Shown here: positions 9,071 to 17,369 of the stretch, in pieces
Layout of the letters: the number at the start of each line of letters is the position of its first letter
Position numbering within the stretch: position 1 is the stretch's first letter
Assembly: GCA_030655395.1 (NCBI GenBank)
Contig: JAURVQ010000109.1
Coordinates: 1-45,817 of the forward strand
DNA length: 45,817 bases
Origin: Gammaproteobacteria bacterium
Lineage (GTDB): Bacteria > Pseudomonadota > Gammaproteobacteria > SURF-13
Direction of reading: 5' to 3'
Translations under genes and position numbers: made by a program
Notes under the pieces: model-generated
The model's input: the letters and a program-made list of their open reading frames with translations, nothing else
The model's database searches: none
What the model was told of the DNA's origin: nothing

Positions 9071-10411
9071 TTAGCCAAACATATCGCCGTATAACGCCTC
9101 TGCCCAGTCGAGAGTGGCCTCGCCCTTGATGGCATCGCGCTTTTCATCCGTGCCGGTGCCTTCCTTGGCGGGGCTGAACGCATTGGTCTGTTTGTCGTAA
9201 TTAAAGCTTACCCACATGCTGATCGCCTCTTTCGGCTCCGCGTTCACCATCGAGTAGCACAAACTGGCGGGGCTGGTCCAATCCATCGCCTTGCCCGCTG
9301 CATGCGCGGCGATGACCTTGGCCACGTATTTGCCCTCGCTGTTGGCGAGGTGTGCGCTCTTGGGGAAGCCCATCGGCCGGCTGTCGCCGGTCACGTATAC
9401 GCGCGGGTCGCCCGGTACGTGGTATTTCTGCACATCTATGCGCGCCTCTTTTTGCGGGCTCTTGGCATCCACCAGGCCCGCCACTTCAATCAATTTTGAG
9501 GCGCGTACTCCGGGATAAATCGCGGCCTCGTCGAACTTATAGGAGTCAAACTCGGTTTCGATGGTTTTCGTGTCCGCGTCCACACCGGTGATGTTGATCG
9601 AGGGTACATATTCCACATAGTCCTTGTACAGCTCATCGAACGCGGCGTGAAATCCGGCCTTCTTCACCGCGATGTCGGGGTTGTTATCCAGCACCAGCAC
9701 CTTGCCCTTGATTTTGTGTTTCTTGAAGTAAGCCGCAATCATGCAGGTGCGCTCGTACGGCGCGGGCTTGCAACGGAAGTTGCCGCCCGGCACGGTCTGC
9801 ACGAAAATTCCACCTTTGAAGTTTTCGATCTTGCGTTTGATCGAGACGTGCTCGTCTCCCATCATCCAGCCGGCCGGATGCTCGGTGCGCAGGCGGTATT
9901 CGGTGTCCGGATCCTTGATGCCGATGCGCTCATAGTCGTAGTCTATGCCGGGCGCCAGCACCAGGTAATCATAGGCGATCTCGCCCTGATCGGTATGCAC
10001 CTTGCGCGCGCTGCGATCCACGCCGGTGCAGGTGGCGCTAAAGAAGGTGTAGCCGCCGTTCCTGGCCGCGTCGAGAAAACTGTGTCCGGCGAGAAACTCC
10101 AGATTGATGACGCCTGCGTACCACAGATTGCTGGCAAAACATGAGCTGTACATGGCGCGCTTTTCCACTAGCACCACGTCGAATTTTGGATTTTCCTTTT
10201 TCAGATACTTGGCGATGGTGAGACCGGAGGTGCCGCCGCCCACCACCACCACGCGCGGGCCCCTGGCCTTGGGCAGATAGGCCTTGCCGCGCGAGTGCAC
10301 CGCTGCGGACTTTGGCGCCGCATCGGCGGGTGCCGCATGCCCACCCAGCCCTGCGGCCGCCAGTGCCGCGCCCGTCAGCTTGACAAAATCGCGTCTCGAT
10401 ATCTTGCTCAT
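9071..10411 (-). CDS. Sulfide dehydrogenase flavoprotein (FCSD type, FccB/SoxF-like)
   Basis: A 446-residue FAD protein that would oxidise sulfide in the periplasm and pass electrons to cytochrome c. It starts with a twin-arginine signal (SRRDFVKLTG, residues 5-14, then an Ala-rich stretch). The FAD motif VVVVGGGTSG ends at residue 63. FRCKPAPYERTC carries Cys214 and Cys223, and Cys385 lies in SLCYSM; Cys214 and Cys385 match the positions of the redox cysteine pair in flavocytochrome c sulfide dehydrogenase. The C-terminal SQR/FCSD domain follows. No cytochrome subunit gene is nearby; instead a 28-residue membrane peptide follows. A stand-alone relative with another substrate is possible. Confidence 0.85.
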   Translation of the reverse strand: MSKISRRDFVKLTGAALAAAGLGGHAAPADAAPKSAAVHSRGKAYLPKARGPRVVVVGGGTSGLTIAKYLKKENPKFDVVLVEKRAMYSSCFASNLWYAGVINLEFLAGHSFLDAARNGGYTFFSATCTGVDRSARKVHTDQGEIAYDYLVLAPGIDYDYERIGIKDPDTEYRLRTEHPAGWMMGDEHVSIKRKIENFKGGIFVQTVPGGNFRCKPAPYERTCMIAAYFKKHKIKGKVLVLDNNPDIAVKKAGFHAAFDELYKDYVEYVPSINITGVDADTKTIETEFDSYKFDEAAIYPGVRASKLIEVAGLVDAKSPQKEARIDVQKYHVPGDPRVYVTGDSRPMGFPKSAHLANSEGKYVAKVIAAHAAGKAMDWTSPASLCYSMVNAEPKEAISMWVSFNYDKQTNAFSPAKEGTGTDEKRDAIKGEATLDWAEALYGDMFG

Positions 10412-10504
10412 GGCCGTACCTCTGGTAGCACTTTAAGTGTTTCGATTTTGATCCGTAGCCTATACCAAGCGCGCGCCCAAGAAAAGAGGCCGCAGGCTAT
10501 AACT

Positions 10505-11155
10505 TTATTTTTGTGCGGAAGGACAGATACGCGCCAGACAACACGAGTCACAACGCGGGCGCGGGCGGCAGATGTCCTTGACGTGAACCACAATCAGCGC
10601 GTGAAATTCGTTGAACAGCGCGATCCGGTCGTCACTGCGGGCGAGGCGCCGCTCCATCCCGGCGCGCAGCACTTCGTACGTTTCATTACCGGCGATAAGT
10701 CCCAGGCGCCCGAACAGCCGTCGCGTATAGGCGTCGATCACGAACACCGGGCGCTCAAAGGCGTACAGCAGGATATCGTCCGCGGTCTCCGGCCCGATGC
10801 CGTGTTGCGCGAGGAGTTCGGCGCGCAGACATGGCGTGTCGCGCCGGTTCAGTGCGTCGAAGCCGCCCTGCTCGACATACCATGCGCACAAACTGCGCAG
10901 GCGCCGCGCCTTGACATTGAAATAGCCGGACGGCGTGAGCAGCTTCGCCAACCGCGCGGGCGAAGTGCGGATGATGGCTGCGGCGTCCAGCAGACGTGCC
11001 GAGCGTAGATTGGCGATGGCCTTTTCCACGTTGCTCCACGCGGTATTTTGCGTGAGCACCGCGCCCACCATGACCTCGAACGGCGTCTCGCCCGGCCACC
11101 AGTGCTGCGGCCCGTGTTGACGGTAGAGTTTCCGGTATACCGTCGTGAAACGCAT
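10505..11155 (-). CDS. Endonuclease III-like DNA glycosylase (HhH-GPD, lysine-less)
   Basis: A 216-residue HhH-GPD protein with a C-terminal Fe-S motif of four cysteines (Cys196, 202, 205, 211; spacing x5, x2, x5 rather than the usual x6, x2, x5). The hairpin reads GIGPETAD (119-126), so the lysine that makes endonuclease III a lyase is replaced by Glu123, while the catalytic aspartate (Asp141 in VIDAYTRR) is kept. This predicts a glycosylase without AP-lyase activity, as in the MagIII-like branch that removes alkylated bases. It lies 15 nt after rluB on the same strand. A second, canonical nth is at 44654-45304. Confidence 0.8.
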   Translation of the reverse strand: MRFTTVYRKLYRQHGPQHWWPGETPFEVMVGAVLTQNTAWSNVEKAIANLRSARLLDAAAIIRTSPARLAKLLTPSGYFNVKARRLRSLCAWYVEQGGFDALNRRDTPCLRAELLAQHGIGPETADDILLYAFERPVFVIDAYTRRLFGRLGLIAGNETYEVLRAGMERRLARSDDRIALFNEFHALIVVHVKDICRPRPRCDSCCLARICPSAQK

Positions 11156-11170
11156 ACGTTGTTAGAGTCG

Positions 11171-11989
11171 TTACCCGCCGCGTATGCGCCGCTTGGGTGG
11201 GCTGGGGCGACGCGGCGTACGCACCTTTTCAGCCGAGGCTGGCACTGTTTCCGGCTCCAGACCGGCGAGCACACGCAGGCCGTTGAGTTCTTCCGACTCC
11301 AGTTCTTTAGATTGTCCGCGGCGCAGGGTGCGGCCAAGCTGGATGTCACCGTAGCGTATCCGGATGAGCCGGCTCACCGTGATGCCTTGTGATTCCCACA
11401 GACGCCGCACCTCATGCTTGCGGCCTTCCTTCAGCACCACGTGGTACCAGTGATTCGCGCCGTCGCCACCGGCGTCGGCGATGGAATCGAAATGTGCGTC
11501 GCCATCCTCCAGCATCACGCCTTGCTTCAGGCGCGCGAGCATGGCGGCATCTACCTCGCCCAGCACGCGCACGGCGTATTCACGCTCCACCGCACGCGAC
11601 GGGTGCATGAGACGATGTGCCAGCTCGCCATCGGTAGTGAGCAGAATCAGGCCGGAGGTGTTGATATCGAGCCTGCCGATGGCGATCCAGCGGCCTGCGC
11701 GCAACACCGGCAGCCGCTCGAAGATGGTTTTACGTTGCTCGGGGTCGTCGCGCGTGCATATCTCGCCTTCGGGCTTGTGGTAGACCAGCACGCGGCATTT
11801 CCCGGTGCCGAGTCTGTGTTGCGGCACCGGCTGTCCGTCGATCAGGATTTTATCCTGCACCTCGGCGCGATCACCGAGATTTGCCGGCACGCCATTCAGG
11901 GTGACGCGCCCGGCCTTGATCCAGCCCTCAATCTCGCGCCGCGAACCGTAGCCCGCACGCGCCAGCACCTTTTGCAGCTTTTCACTCAC
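11171..11989 (-). CDS. rluB: 23S rRNA pseudouridine synthase B
   Basis: RluB makes pseudouridine 2605 in 23S rRNA. The 272-residue protein has an N-terminal S4 RNA-binding domain ([18 protein letters not shown]..., residues 2-60), followed by the RsuA-family catalytic domain with [17 protein letters not shown], whose aspartate is the nucleophile, and a basic, Pro-rich C-terminal tail. It overlaps the end of scpB by 8 nt, a common arrangement (scpA-scpB-rluB) in proteobacteria. RsuA and RluE are shorter and lack such a tail, and the scpB neighbour supports RluB. Confidence 0.9.
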   Translation of the reverse strand: MSEKLQKVLARAGYGSRREIEGWIKAGRVTLNGVPANLGDRAEVQDKILIDGQPVPQHRLGTGKCRVLVYHKPEGEICTRDDPEQRKTIFERLPVLRAGRWIAIGRLDINTSGLILLTTDGELAHRLMHPSRAVEREYAVRVLGEVDAAMLARLKQGVMLEDGDAHFDSIADAGGDGANHWYHVVLKEGRKHEVRRLWESQGITVSRLIRIRYGDIQLGRTLRRGQSKELESEELNGLRVLAGLEPETVPASAEKVRTPRRPSPPKRRIRGG

Positions 11990-12620
11990 TTTGTTTAAGT
12001 GACGCTGAGGTCACATCCGCATCCACAACCTCGCCCGAAACTGGGATTTCAATCGCGTGCGCCATGGCCTCCGCTTCCGCGTGAAACACCGTATCCAGCG
12101 CGCTGGTCTCGGGCAGCGGCGGCAATTGCTCCAGGCTGCTGAGATTGAAGTGATCGAGAAACTGCCGTGTCGTGCCATACAGCGCGGGCCTGCCCGGCAC
12201 GTCGCGGTGGCCGACGCTGCGTATCCATTCGCGCTCCAGCAGCGTCTTCATGATCGTGCTGCTCACCGTGACGCCGCGCACCTCTTCGATCTCGCCGCGC
12301 GTGATGGGCTGGCGGTAGGCGATGAGCGCGAGCGTTTCGAACAATGCGCGCGAATAGCGCGGCGCGCGCTCCTCCCACAGGCGGGCCAGCCACGGGCTCA
12401 ACTCCTGCTTTACCTGGAAGCGGAAGCCGCTGCCCACTTCGACCAGCTCGATACCGCGCGTCGCACATTCGTCACGCAAGGCGGCAAGTACGTCACGCAC
12501 CTGCTCGCGTGCAGGGCGCTCTTCGTCGCTGAACAACGCCAGCAGCCGCTCCATGCTCAGCGGTTCTCCGGCGGCAAACAGTGCCGCCTCGATCAGATTT
12601 TTCAGTTGCTCAGGATTCAT
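11982..12620 (-). CDS. scpB: Segregation and condensation protein B
   Basis: ScpB is the winged-helix subunit that joins ScpA and SMC in the chromosome condensin. The 212-residue protein has two winged helices; the second includes [21 protein letters not shown], a strong family signature, and GRPALYGTT. It overlaps scpA upstream by 11 nt and rluB downstream by 8 nt. No smc gene is in the window. Confidence 0.93.
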   Translation of the reverse strand: MNPEQLKNLIEAALFAAGEPLSMERLLALFSDEERPAREQVRDVLAALRDECATRGIELVEVGSGFRFQVKQELSPWLARLWEERAPRYSRALFETLALIAYRQPITRGEIEEVRGVTVSSTIMKTLLEREWIRSVGHRDVPGRPALYGTTRQFLDHFNLSSLEQLPPLPETSALDTVFHAEAEAMAHAIEIPVSGEVVDADVTSASLKQSE

Positions 12621-13440
12621 GGAGAGTGCTCGCCGCCCGCACGTAGATCGGTCCCCATGTCTCGCTCTGGGCCAGCTCGATCAGGGATTCTTTAATCAGC
12701 TCAAGCAACGCAAGAAACGTGACCACCACGCCGCTGCGCCCCTCGCTGAGCGGGAACAGCGCGCTGAATTCGACAAACTTGTCCGCGCTCACCAGGCTCA
12801 GCACATGAGACATGCGCTCCCGCACCGACAACGGCTCGCGCCGGATATGGTGGTGGGTGTACATCACCGTGCGCTGCATCACCTCCTGGAATGCGTGCAG
12901 CAGCTCCTCCAGGCTCACCGTGGGCTGCGGCCGGCTGCGTTCGGCGAGATTCACCGTCGCCAGCGCGTGAAATACGTCGCGCCCCAATTGCGGACGCGCA
13001 TCCAGTTGCTCGGCAACCTGCTTGTAACGCTCGTACTCCTGTAACCTGCGCACCAGCTCCGCGCGCGGGTCTTCCTCTTCGGCGGCCAGCGGCGGGCGCG
13101 GCAGAAGCATGCGCGATTTTATTTCCGCGAGCATCGCCGCCATCAGCAGATATTCCGCCGCAAGTTCGAGCCGCAGGCCCTGCATCAGATCGACATATTC
13201 GATATATTGCTGGGTGATGCGCGCGATGGGAATATTCAGGATATCGAGATTCTGGCGCTTGATGAGATAGAGCAACAGATCGAGCGGCCCCTCGAAGGTA
13301 TCGAGAAAGACCTCCAGCGCATCGGGCGGTATATAGAGATCGAGCGGCATGCGCGTGACCGGCGCGCCCTCCACCATGGCGAGCGGTGGTTCGCTCTGCA
13401 CGGCCTCGGGTTCAATGCTTGTCGTCTCGGTGTGCATCAT
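12610..13440 (-). CDS. scpA: Segregation and condensation protein A
   Basis: ScpA is the kleisin subunit of the SMC-ScpAB condensin. Seen: the N-terminal signature FEGPLDLLLYLIKRQNLDI (about residues 47-65), then EYLLMAAMLAEIKSRMLLP and a C-terminal winged-helix part ending near ELIKESLIELAQSE. The open frame continues 108 codons upstream through trpS, which is out-of-frame shadow; ATGATG at 13435-13440 just after the trpS stop is the likely start, giving 276 residues. It overlaps scpB by 11 nt. Confidence 0.92.
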   Translation of the reverse strand: MMHTETTSIEPEAVQSEPPLAMVEGAPVTRMPLDLYIPPDALEVFLDTFEGPLDLLLYLIKRQNLDILNIPIARITQQYIEYVDLMQGLRLELAAEYLLMAAMLAEIKSRMLLPRPPLAAEEEDPRAELVRRLQEYERYKQVAEQLDARPQLGRDVFHALATVNLAERSRPQPTVSLEELLHAFQEVMQRTVMYTHHHIRREPLSVRERMSHVLSLVSADKFVEFSALFPLSEGRSGVVVTFLALLELIKESLIELAQSETWGPIYVRAASTLHES

Positions 13441-13447
13441 CGCGCGC

Positions 13448-14665
13448 TCAACGGTACACCAATCCCATCGCCTGACGGACTTCGTCCAGCGTGTCCCGCG
13501 CCACATCGCGCGCGGCCTCGCACCCTTCGGCGATGATGCTGCGCACCAGCGCGGGATTTTTAACAAACTGCTCCGCACGTTCGCGGATCGGCGCAAGCTC
13601 GGCCTGCACCGATTCGATGAGCGGCTTTTTGCAGTCGAGACAGCCGATGCCGGCGCTGCGGCAACCCTGCTGCACCCAGCCCTTGACCTCGTCCGAGGAA
13701 TATACCTGATGCAGCGCCCACACCGGACATTTTTCCGGCTCGCCCGGATCGGTTCTGCGCACACGCGCCGGGTCGGTCGGCATGGCGCGCATCCTGGTCT
13801 CGATAGACTTCGGGTCTTCCCGCAGCGCGATGGTATTGTTATACGACTTCGACATCTTCTGGCCGTCCAGGCCGGGCATCTTGGGCGTGGGCGTGAGCAG
13901 CGCGTGCGGCTCAGGCAGAATGATGCGCCCGCCGCCCTCCAGAAAACCGAACAGACGTTCGCGGTCGCCGAGCGTAATGTTCTGGCGCGCCTCGATCAGT
14001 GCGCGCGCGGTATCGAGCGCGGCATGGTCGCCCTGCTCCTGATAACGCTTGCGCAATTCGTCGTAGAGTTTGGCATTTTTCGCGCCGAGCTTTTTGACTG
14101 CCGCCGCGGCCTTTTCTTCGAAGCCGCGCTCGCGTCCGTACATATGATTGAAGCGCCGCGCCACCTCGCGCGTCAACTCCACGTGCGCCACCTGGTCTTC
14201 GCCCACCGGCACCTGACCGGCCTTGTATATCAGGATATCCGCGCTCTGCAATAACGGGTAACCGAGAAAACCGTAGGTGGCGAGGTCCTTTTCCCTGAGC
14301 CTTTCCTGCTGGTCCTTGTAGCTCGGCACACGCTCGAGCCAGCCGAGCGGCGTAATCATCGACAGCAGCAGATGCAGCTCCGCATGTTCCGGCACGCGCG
14401 ACTGGATGAACAGCTTGGCGGCGCCGGGATTGATATCCGCCGCGAGCCAGTCGATCACCATGTCCCACACGCTCTCGCCGATGATGGCGGGGTCTTCGTA
14501 GTGCGTGGTGAGTGCGTGCCAGTCGGCGACGAAGAAAAAACATTCGTATTCGTGCTGCAGCCGCAGCCAGTTTTTCAGCACGCCGTGATAGTGGCCGAGG
14601 TGCAACTGCCCGGTCGGACGCATGCCGGAGAGTACGCGCTGGTGTTGTGCAGGTAGGGAACTCAA
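13448..14665 (-). CDS. trpS: Tryptophanyl-tRNA synthetase, long form with Fe-S-like Cys motif
   Basis: Class I synthetase charging tRNA-Trp. Seen: HLGH at residues 22-25, the KMSKS motif at 270-274, and the family core SADILIYKAGQVPVGEDQ at about 141-158. At 405 residues it is some 70 longer than the common bacterial form, mainly through an insertion at residues about 180-250. The C-terminal domain has Cys313, Cys335, Cys342 and Cys345 (C-x21-C-x6-C-x2-C), close to the [4Fe-4S] motif C-x22-C-x6-C-x2-C known from Thermotoga TrpRS. It lies in a run of minus-strand genes between the site-2 protease and scpA. Confidence 0.93.
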   Translation of the reverse strand: MSSLPAQHQRVLSGMRPTGQLHLGHYHGVLKNWLRLQHEYECFFFVADWHALTTHYEDPAIIGESVWDMVIDWLAADINPGAAKLFIQSRVPEHAELHLLLSMITPLGWLERVPSYKDQQERLREKDLATYGFLGYPLLQSADILIYKAGQVPVGEDQVAHVELTREVARRFNHMYGRERGFEEKAAAAVKKLGAKNAKLYDELRKRYQEQGDHAALDTARALIEARQNITLGDRERLFGFLEGGGRIILPEPHALLTPTPKMPGLDGQKMSKSYNNTIALREDPKSIETRMRAMPTDPARVRRTDPGEPEKCPVWALHQVYSSDEVKGWVQQGCRSAGIGCLDCKKPLIESVQAELAPIRERAEQFVKNPALVRSIIAEGCEAARDVARDTLDEVRQAMGLVYR

Positions 14666-14677
14666 AGCGTGGCCTCC

Positions 14678-15334
14678 CTAAAGTCCGGCCAGCGAGTACA
14701 ACATGCCCTGCAAGGCCTGCACCGGCGGATTGAGGATGCTGCTCAACACCCCGCTCACAAGCAACAGGATCAGGATAATCATGCCGTACGGTTCAATGCG
14801 GTTGAGTTGCCACGACCACGGACCGGGCAGCAGGCCCGAGAGCACGCGGCCGCCGTCGAGCGGCGGTATCGGCATCAGATTCAACACCATCAAAATCACG
14901 TTGATGAAGATGCCCGCCCCGCCGACATAAATCATGAATTGCGCCACCCCACCCAAGGATGCGCTCGACATCACGCCGATCTTCATCACCCCCGCCCACA
15001 GCAGCGCCATGAGCAGATTGGACACCGGGCCCGCCACCGCCACCAGCGCCATGTCGCGCTTGGGGTGCTTGAGGTTTTCCCACGTCACCGGCACCGGTTT
15101 CGCCCAGCCGAAGATAAACGGGAATTTGAGTATCACCATGAACAGCGGCAATAACACTGTGCCGAAGGGATCGATGTGCTTGAGAGGGTTGAGCGTGAGG
15201 CGCCCCAGCATCATCGCGGTGGGGTCGCCCAGTTTACGCGCCACCCAGCCGTGGGCGACCTCATGCACCGTAATGGCAAACAATACCGGCAGCGCCCACA
15301 CGGCGATGCGCTGCAACAGACTCAATTCTTCCAT
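14678..15334 (-). CDS. Site-2 protease family membrane metalloprotease (M50)
   Basis: A 218-residue polytopic membrane protein with the zinc motif HEVAHG (His24, Glu25, His28) in the first membrane segment and the second ligand region NLMPIPPLDGGRVL (Asn152, Asp160) in a later one. This is the short M50B group (YwhC/FwdE type) without PDZ domain; substrates are unknown. The open frame begins 14 codons earlier, but ATG at 15332-15334 gives the family-typical N-terminus. It lies just upstream of trpS, 12 nt away, an arrangement common in proteobacteria. Confidence 0.85.
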   Translation of the reverse strand: MEELSLLQRIAVWALPVLFAITVHEVAHGWVARKLGDPTAMMLGRLTLNPLKHIDPFGTVLLPLFMVILKFPFIFGWAKPVPVTWENLKHPKRDMALVAVAGPVSNLLMALLWAGVMKIGVMSSASLGGVAQFMIYVGGAGIFINVILMVLNLMPIPPLDGGRVLSGLLPGPWSWQLNRIEPYGMIILILLLVSGVLSSILNPPVQALQGMLYSLAGL

Positions 15335-15394
15335 CGGCGGATTATAACCGGTTTGGCGGCGGCCCTGTAGCTTCACGCCGCAGGCGGCAGGATA

Positions 15395-16012
15395 TCAGCC
15401 CGTGATGGGCTGTACGTCGCCTTTGCCGTGGCGCGTCACCAGCGGCGTCTCCACCAGGTCCACCACCGTCGTCGGCTCCAGACCACAGTTGCCGCCGTCG
15501 ATGATCATATCCACCTGATGCTTCAACAACGCCTCCATCTCTTCGATGTCATTGAGCGGCAAGCCCGTGCCCGGCATGATCAGCGTGGAACTCATCAACG
15601 GTTCGCCGAGCGTCTCCAGCAGCGCCAGCGCTATGGCATTGTCGGGCACACGCAGGCCGATGGTCTTGCGCTTGGGATGCTGCAAACGGCGCGGCACCTC
15701 GTGCGTCGCGCGCAGAATGAAGGTGTAAGGCCCCGGCGTCAGCGTCTTCATCAGACGATACGCCGTGTTGTCCACCATGGCGTAGGTGGCGATCTCGGAA
15801 AGATCGCGGCACACCAGGGTAAAATTGTGTTTGTCACCGACATTACGGATACGGCGGATACGTTCCATCGCCGTCTTGTCCCCGATGTGGCAGCCGAGCG
15901 CGTAACACGAATCGGTAGGGTAGACGATCACGGCCCCCGCGCGTATCGCCGCCACCGCCTGATTGATGAGGCGCGGCTGCGGATTCTGCGGATGAGGGTG
16001 GAAAATTTGCAC
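15395..16012 (-). CDS. yciO: YciO/Sua5/YrdC-family threonylcarbamoyl-AMP synthase-like protein
   Basis: A 205-residue single YrdC domain. It aligns in memory with E. coli YciO over its whole length: IHPDNPQQRL-like start, IVYPTDSCYALGC, MERIRRIRN, NFTLVCRDLSE, GPYTFIL and RKTIGLRVPDN. The family binds ATP, threonine and bicarbonate to make threonylcarbamoyl-AMP for tRNA t6A, although the role of YciO itself is less settled. The start is taken as GTG at 16010-16012 because a good AGGA lies 6 nt upstream and the family N-terminus begins there; a long upstream frame overlaps the PHP gene. Confidence 0.87.
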   Translation of the reverse strand: MQIFHPHPQNPQPRLINQAVAAIRAGAVIVYPTDSCYALGCHIGDKTAMERIRRIRNVGDKHNFTLVCRDLSEIATYAMVDNTAYRLMKTLTPGPYTFILRATHEVPRRLQHPKRKTIGLRVPDNAIALALLETLGEPLMSSTLIMPGTGLPLNDIEEMEALLKHQVDMIIDGGNCGLEPTTVVDLVETPLVTRHGKGDVQPITG

Positions 16013-16028
16013 GGGATTTCCTGACGGG

Positions 16029-16874
16029 TCAGTGCGGAAGTTTTTCCCATCCGCTCCACACCGGCACACAGATCTTCGGCAGCGGCGGGAGCCTGCCGAG
16101 TTCGAGCCACGGCTGTTCCGGGCCGTGATAGTCCGTGCCGCAGGAGGAGAGCAGGTCGAACTCCTTCGCGTAATTGGCCATGGCGTGATAGTCGTCACGG
16201 CTGTGGCTGCCCGACACTACCTCGATAGCAGCGCCGCCGTGCTGTTTGAATTCGCCCAGCAGTTGACGCAGGCGGGTGGCGGTGAGTTTGTAGCGCGCCG
16301 GATGCGCGATCACGGCCTGCCCGCCGGCGTTGTTAATCCAGTGCAGCGCATCGGGCAGCGTCGCCCACTCGCCCGGCACATAACCCGGCTTGCCCTGGGT
16401 AAGAAAACGCTTGAATACCTGCCCCATGTCGTTGGCGTGCCCGCGCTCAATGAGGTAGCGCGCGAAATGAGTGCGGCTCAGGATGGTGCCGCGCGCATAG
16501 GCGCGTGCGCCCGCGTAGGCACCCTCCACACCGTGTTTTTCCAGACGCCGCGCCATCTCCCCGGCGCGCCAGTCACGAAAGCTGCGCATCTGCGCCAGCC
16601 CCTGTTGCAGCGTAGCGTTGGTGTGGTCGATGCCGAGGCCCACGATGTGCAGGGTCTTCCCCTGCCACGTCACCGACACCTCGACACCCGGCAGCAAGGT
16701 GATCGCAAGCGGCTCGGCGGCAGCCAGCGCTTCGTTCAGGCCGTCGGTGACATCGTGGTCGGTGAGCGCGAGCACATCCACGCCCTGACGCGCGGCGCGC
16801 GTCACGAGTTCGGCCGGGCTGAGCGTGCCGTCGGAGGCGGTGGAGTGGCTGTGCAGGTCGTAGTGGAGGGTCAT
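16029..16874 (-). CDS. rnm: PHP-domain 5'-3' exoribonuclease/3',5'-nucleoside bisphosphate phosphatase (RNase AM, YciV/TrpH)
   Basis: A 281-residue PHP metalloesterase. Seen: the N-terminal HSHSTASDG metal motif (His8, His10, Asp15), LTDHD near residue 37, an inserted helical domain, AVIAHPARY near residue 187, and the C-terminal CGTDYHG. The family hydrolyses 3',5'-nucleoside bisphosphates and trims the 5' ends of rRNA in E. coli. The start is ATG at 16872-16874 (five codons inside the open frame). It is the first gene of the minus-strand run towards yciO, 16 nt downstream. Confidence 0.88.
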   Translation of the reverse strand: MTLHYDLHSHSTASDGTLSPAELVTRAARQGVDVLALTDHDVTDGLNEALAAAEPLAITLLPGVEVSVTWQGKTLHIVGLGIDHTNATLQQGLAQMRSFRDWRAGEMARRLEKHGVEGAYAGARAYARGTILSRTHFARYLIERGHANDMGQVFKRFLTQGKPGYVPGEWATLPDALHWINNAGGQAVIAHPARYKLTATRLRQLLGEFKQHGGAAIEVVSGSHSRDDYHAMANYAKEFDLLSSCGTDYHGPEQPWLELGRLPPLPKICVPVWSGWEKLPH

Positions 16875-17018
16875 CAGGATAGGCGCCAATTATAGTTGCG
16901 TATTATGCGCCTTTTCCCATCGCTTTAGGGCATGCCGCAGGTACGACGCTCAACTACGAAACCGGCAAAAAAATGATAATATAGATGTATTAGGTGCTAT
17001 TGGATTGGAGCTGGTTAC

Positions 17019-17342
17019 ATGACCTTTGTCGTTACCGAAAACTGCATCAAGTGCAAATACATGGATTGTGTCGAGGTGTGCCCGGTGGATTGCTTCCACG
17101 AGGGGCCCAATTTTCTGGTCATCGATCCGGATGAATGCATCGACTGCACACTGTGTGAGCCCGAGTGCCCGGCCAATGCCATCTTCGCCGAAGACGCCGT
17201 GCCCGCAGACCAGAAAGAGTTCACCGCACTCAACGCCGAACTCGCCAAGCAATGGCCGGTGATTACCGAAATGGGCGAGCCGCCTGCCGACGCCAAGGAG
17301 TGGGACGGCGTGAAGGGCAAGCTCGCTCAGCTTGAGCGCTGA
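17019..17342 (+). CDS. fdxA: 7Fe-8S ferredoxin FdxA
   Basis: A 107-residue low-potential electron carrier with one [3Fe-4S] and one [4Fe-4S] cluster. Cysteines follow the Azotobacter FdI pattern: Cys9, Cys17 and Cys21 near the N-terminus, the second group in [11 protein letters not shown], and the linking cysteine in [19 protein letters not shown] is typical of FdxA. A GGAG lies about 8 nt before the ATG. The partner enzyme is not shown by the neighbours. Confidence 0.95.
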   Translation: MTFVVTENCIKCKYMDCVEVCPVDCFHEGPNFLVIDPDECIDCTLCEPECPANAIFAEDAVPADQKEFTALNAELAKQWPVITEMGEPPADAKEWDGVKGKLAQLER

Positions 17343-17369
17343 GAGCGCTCTTGAAAGTATGGTGCGCGC

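Noticed and set aside
13441-13764. N-terminal extension of the scpA frame
   Set aside because: The added 108 residues are an out-of-frame reading of trpS; family length and the ATGATG after the trpS stop place the start at 13440.
16032-16895. A 287-codon plus-strand frame
   Set aside because: It is antisense to the PHP-domain gene, whose metal motifs are clear on the other strand.
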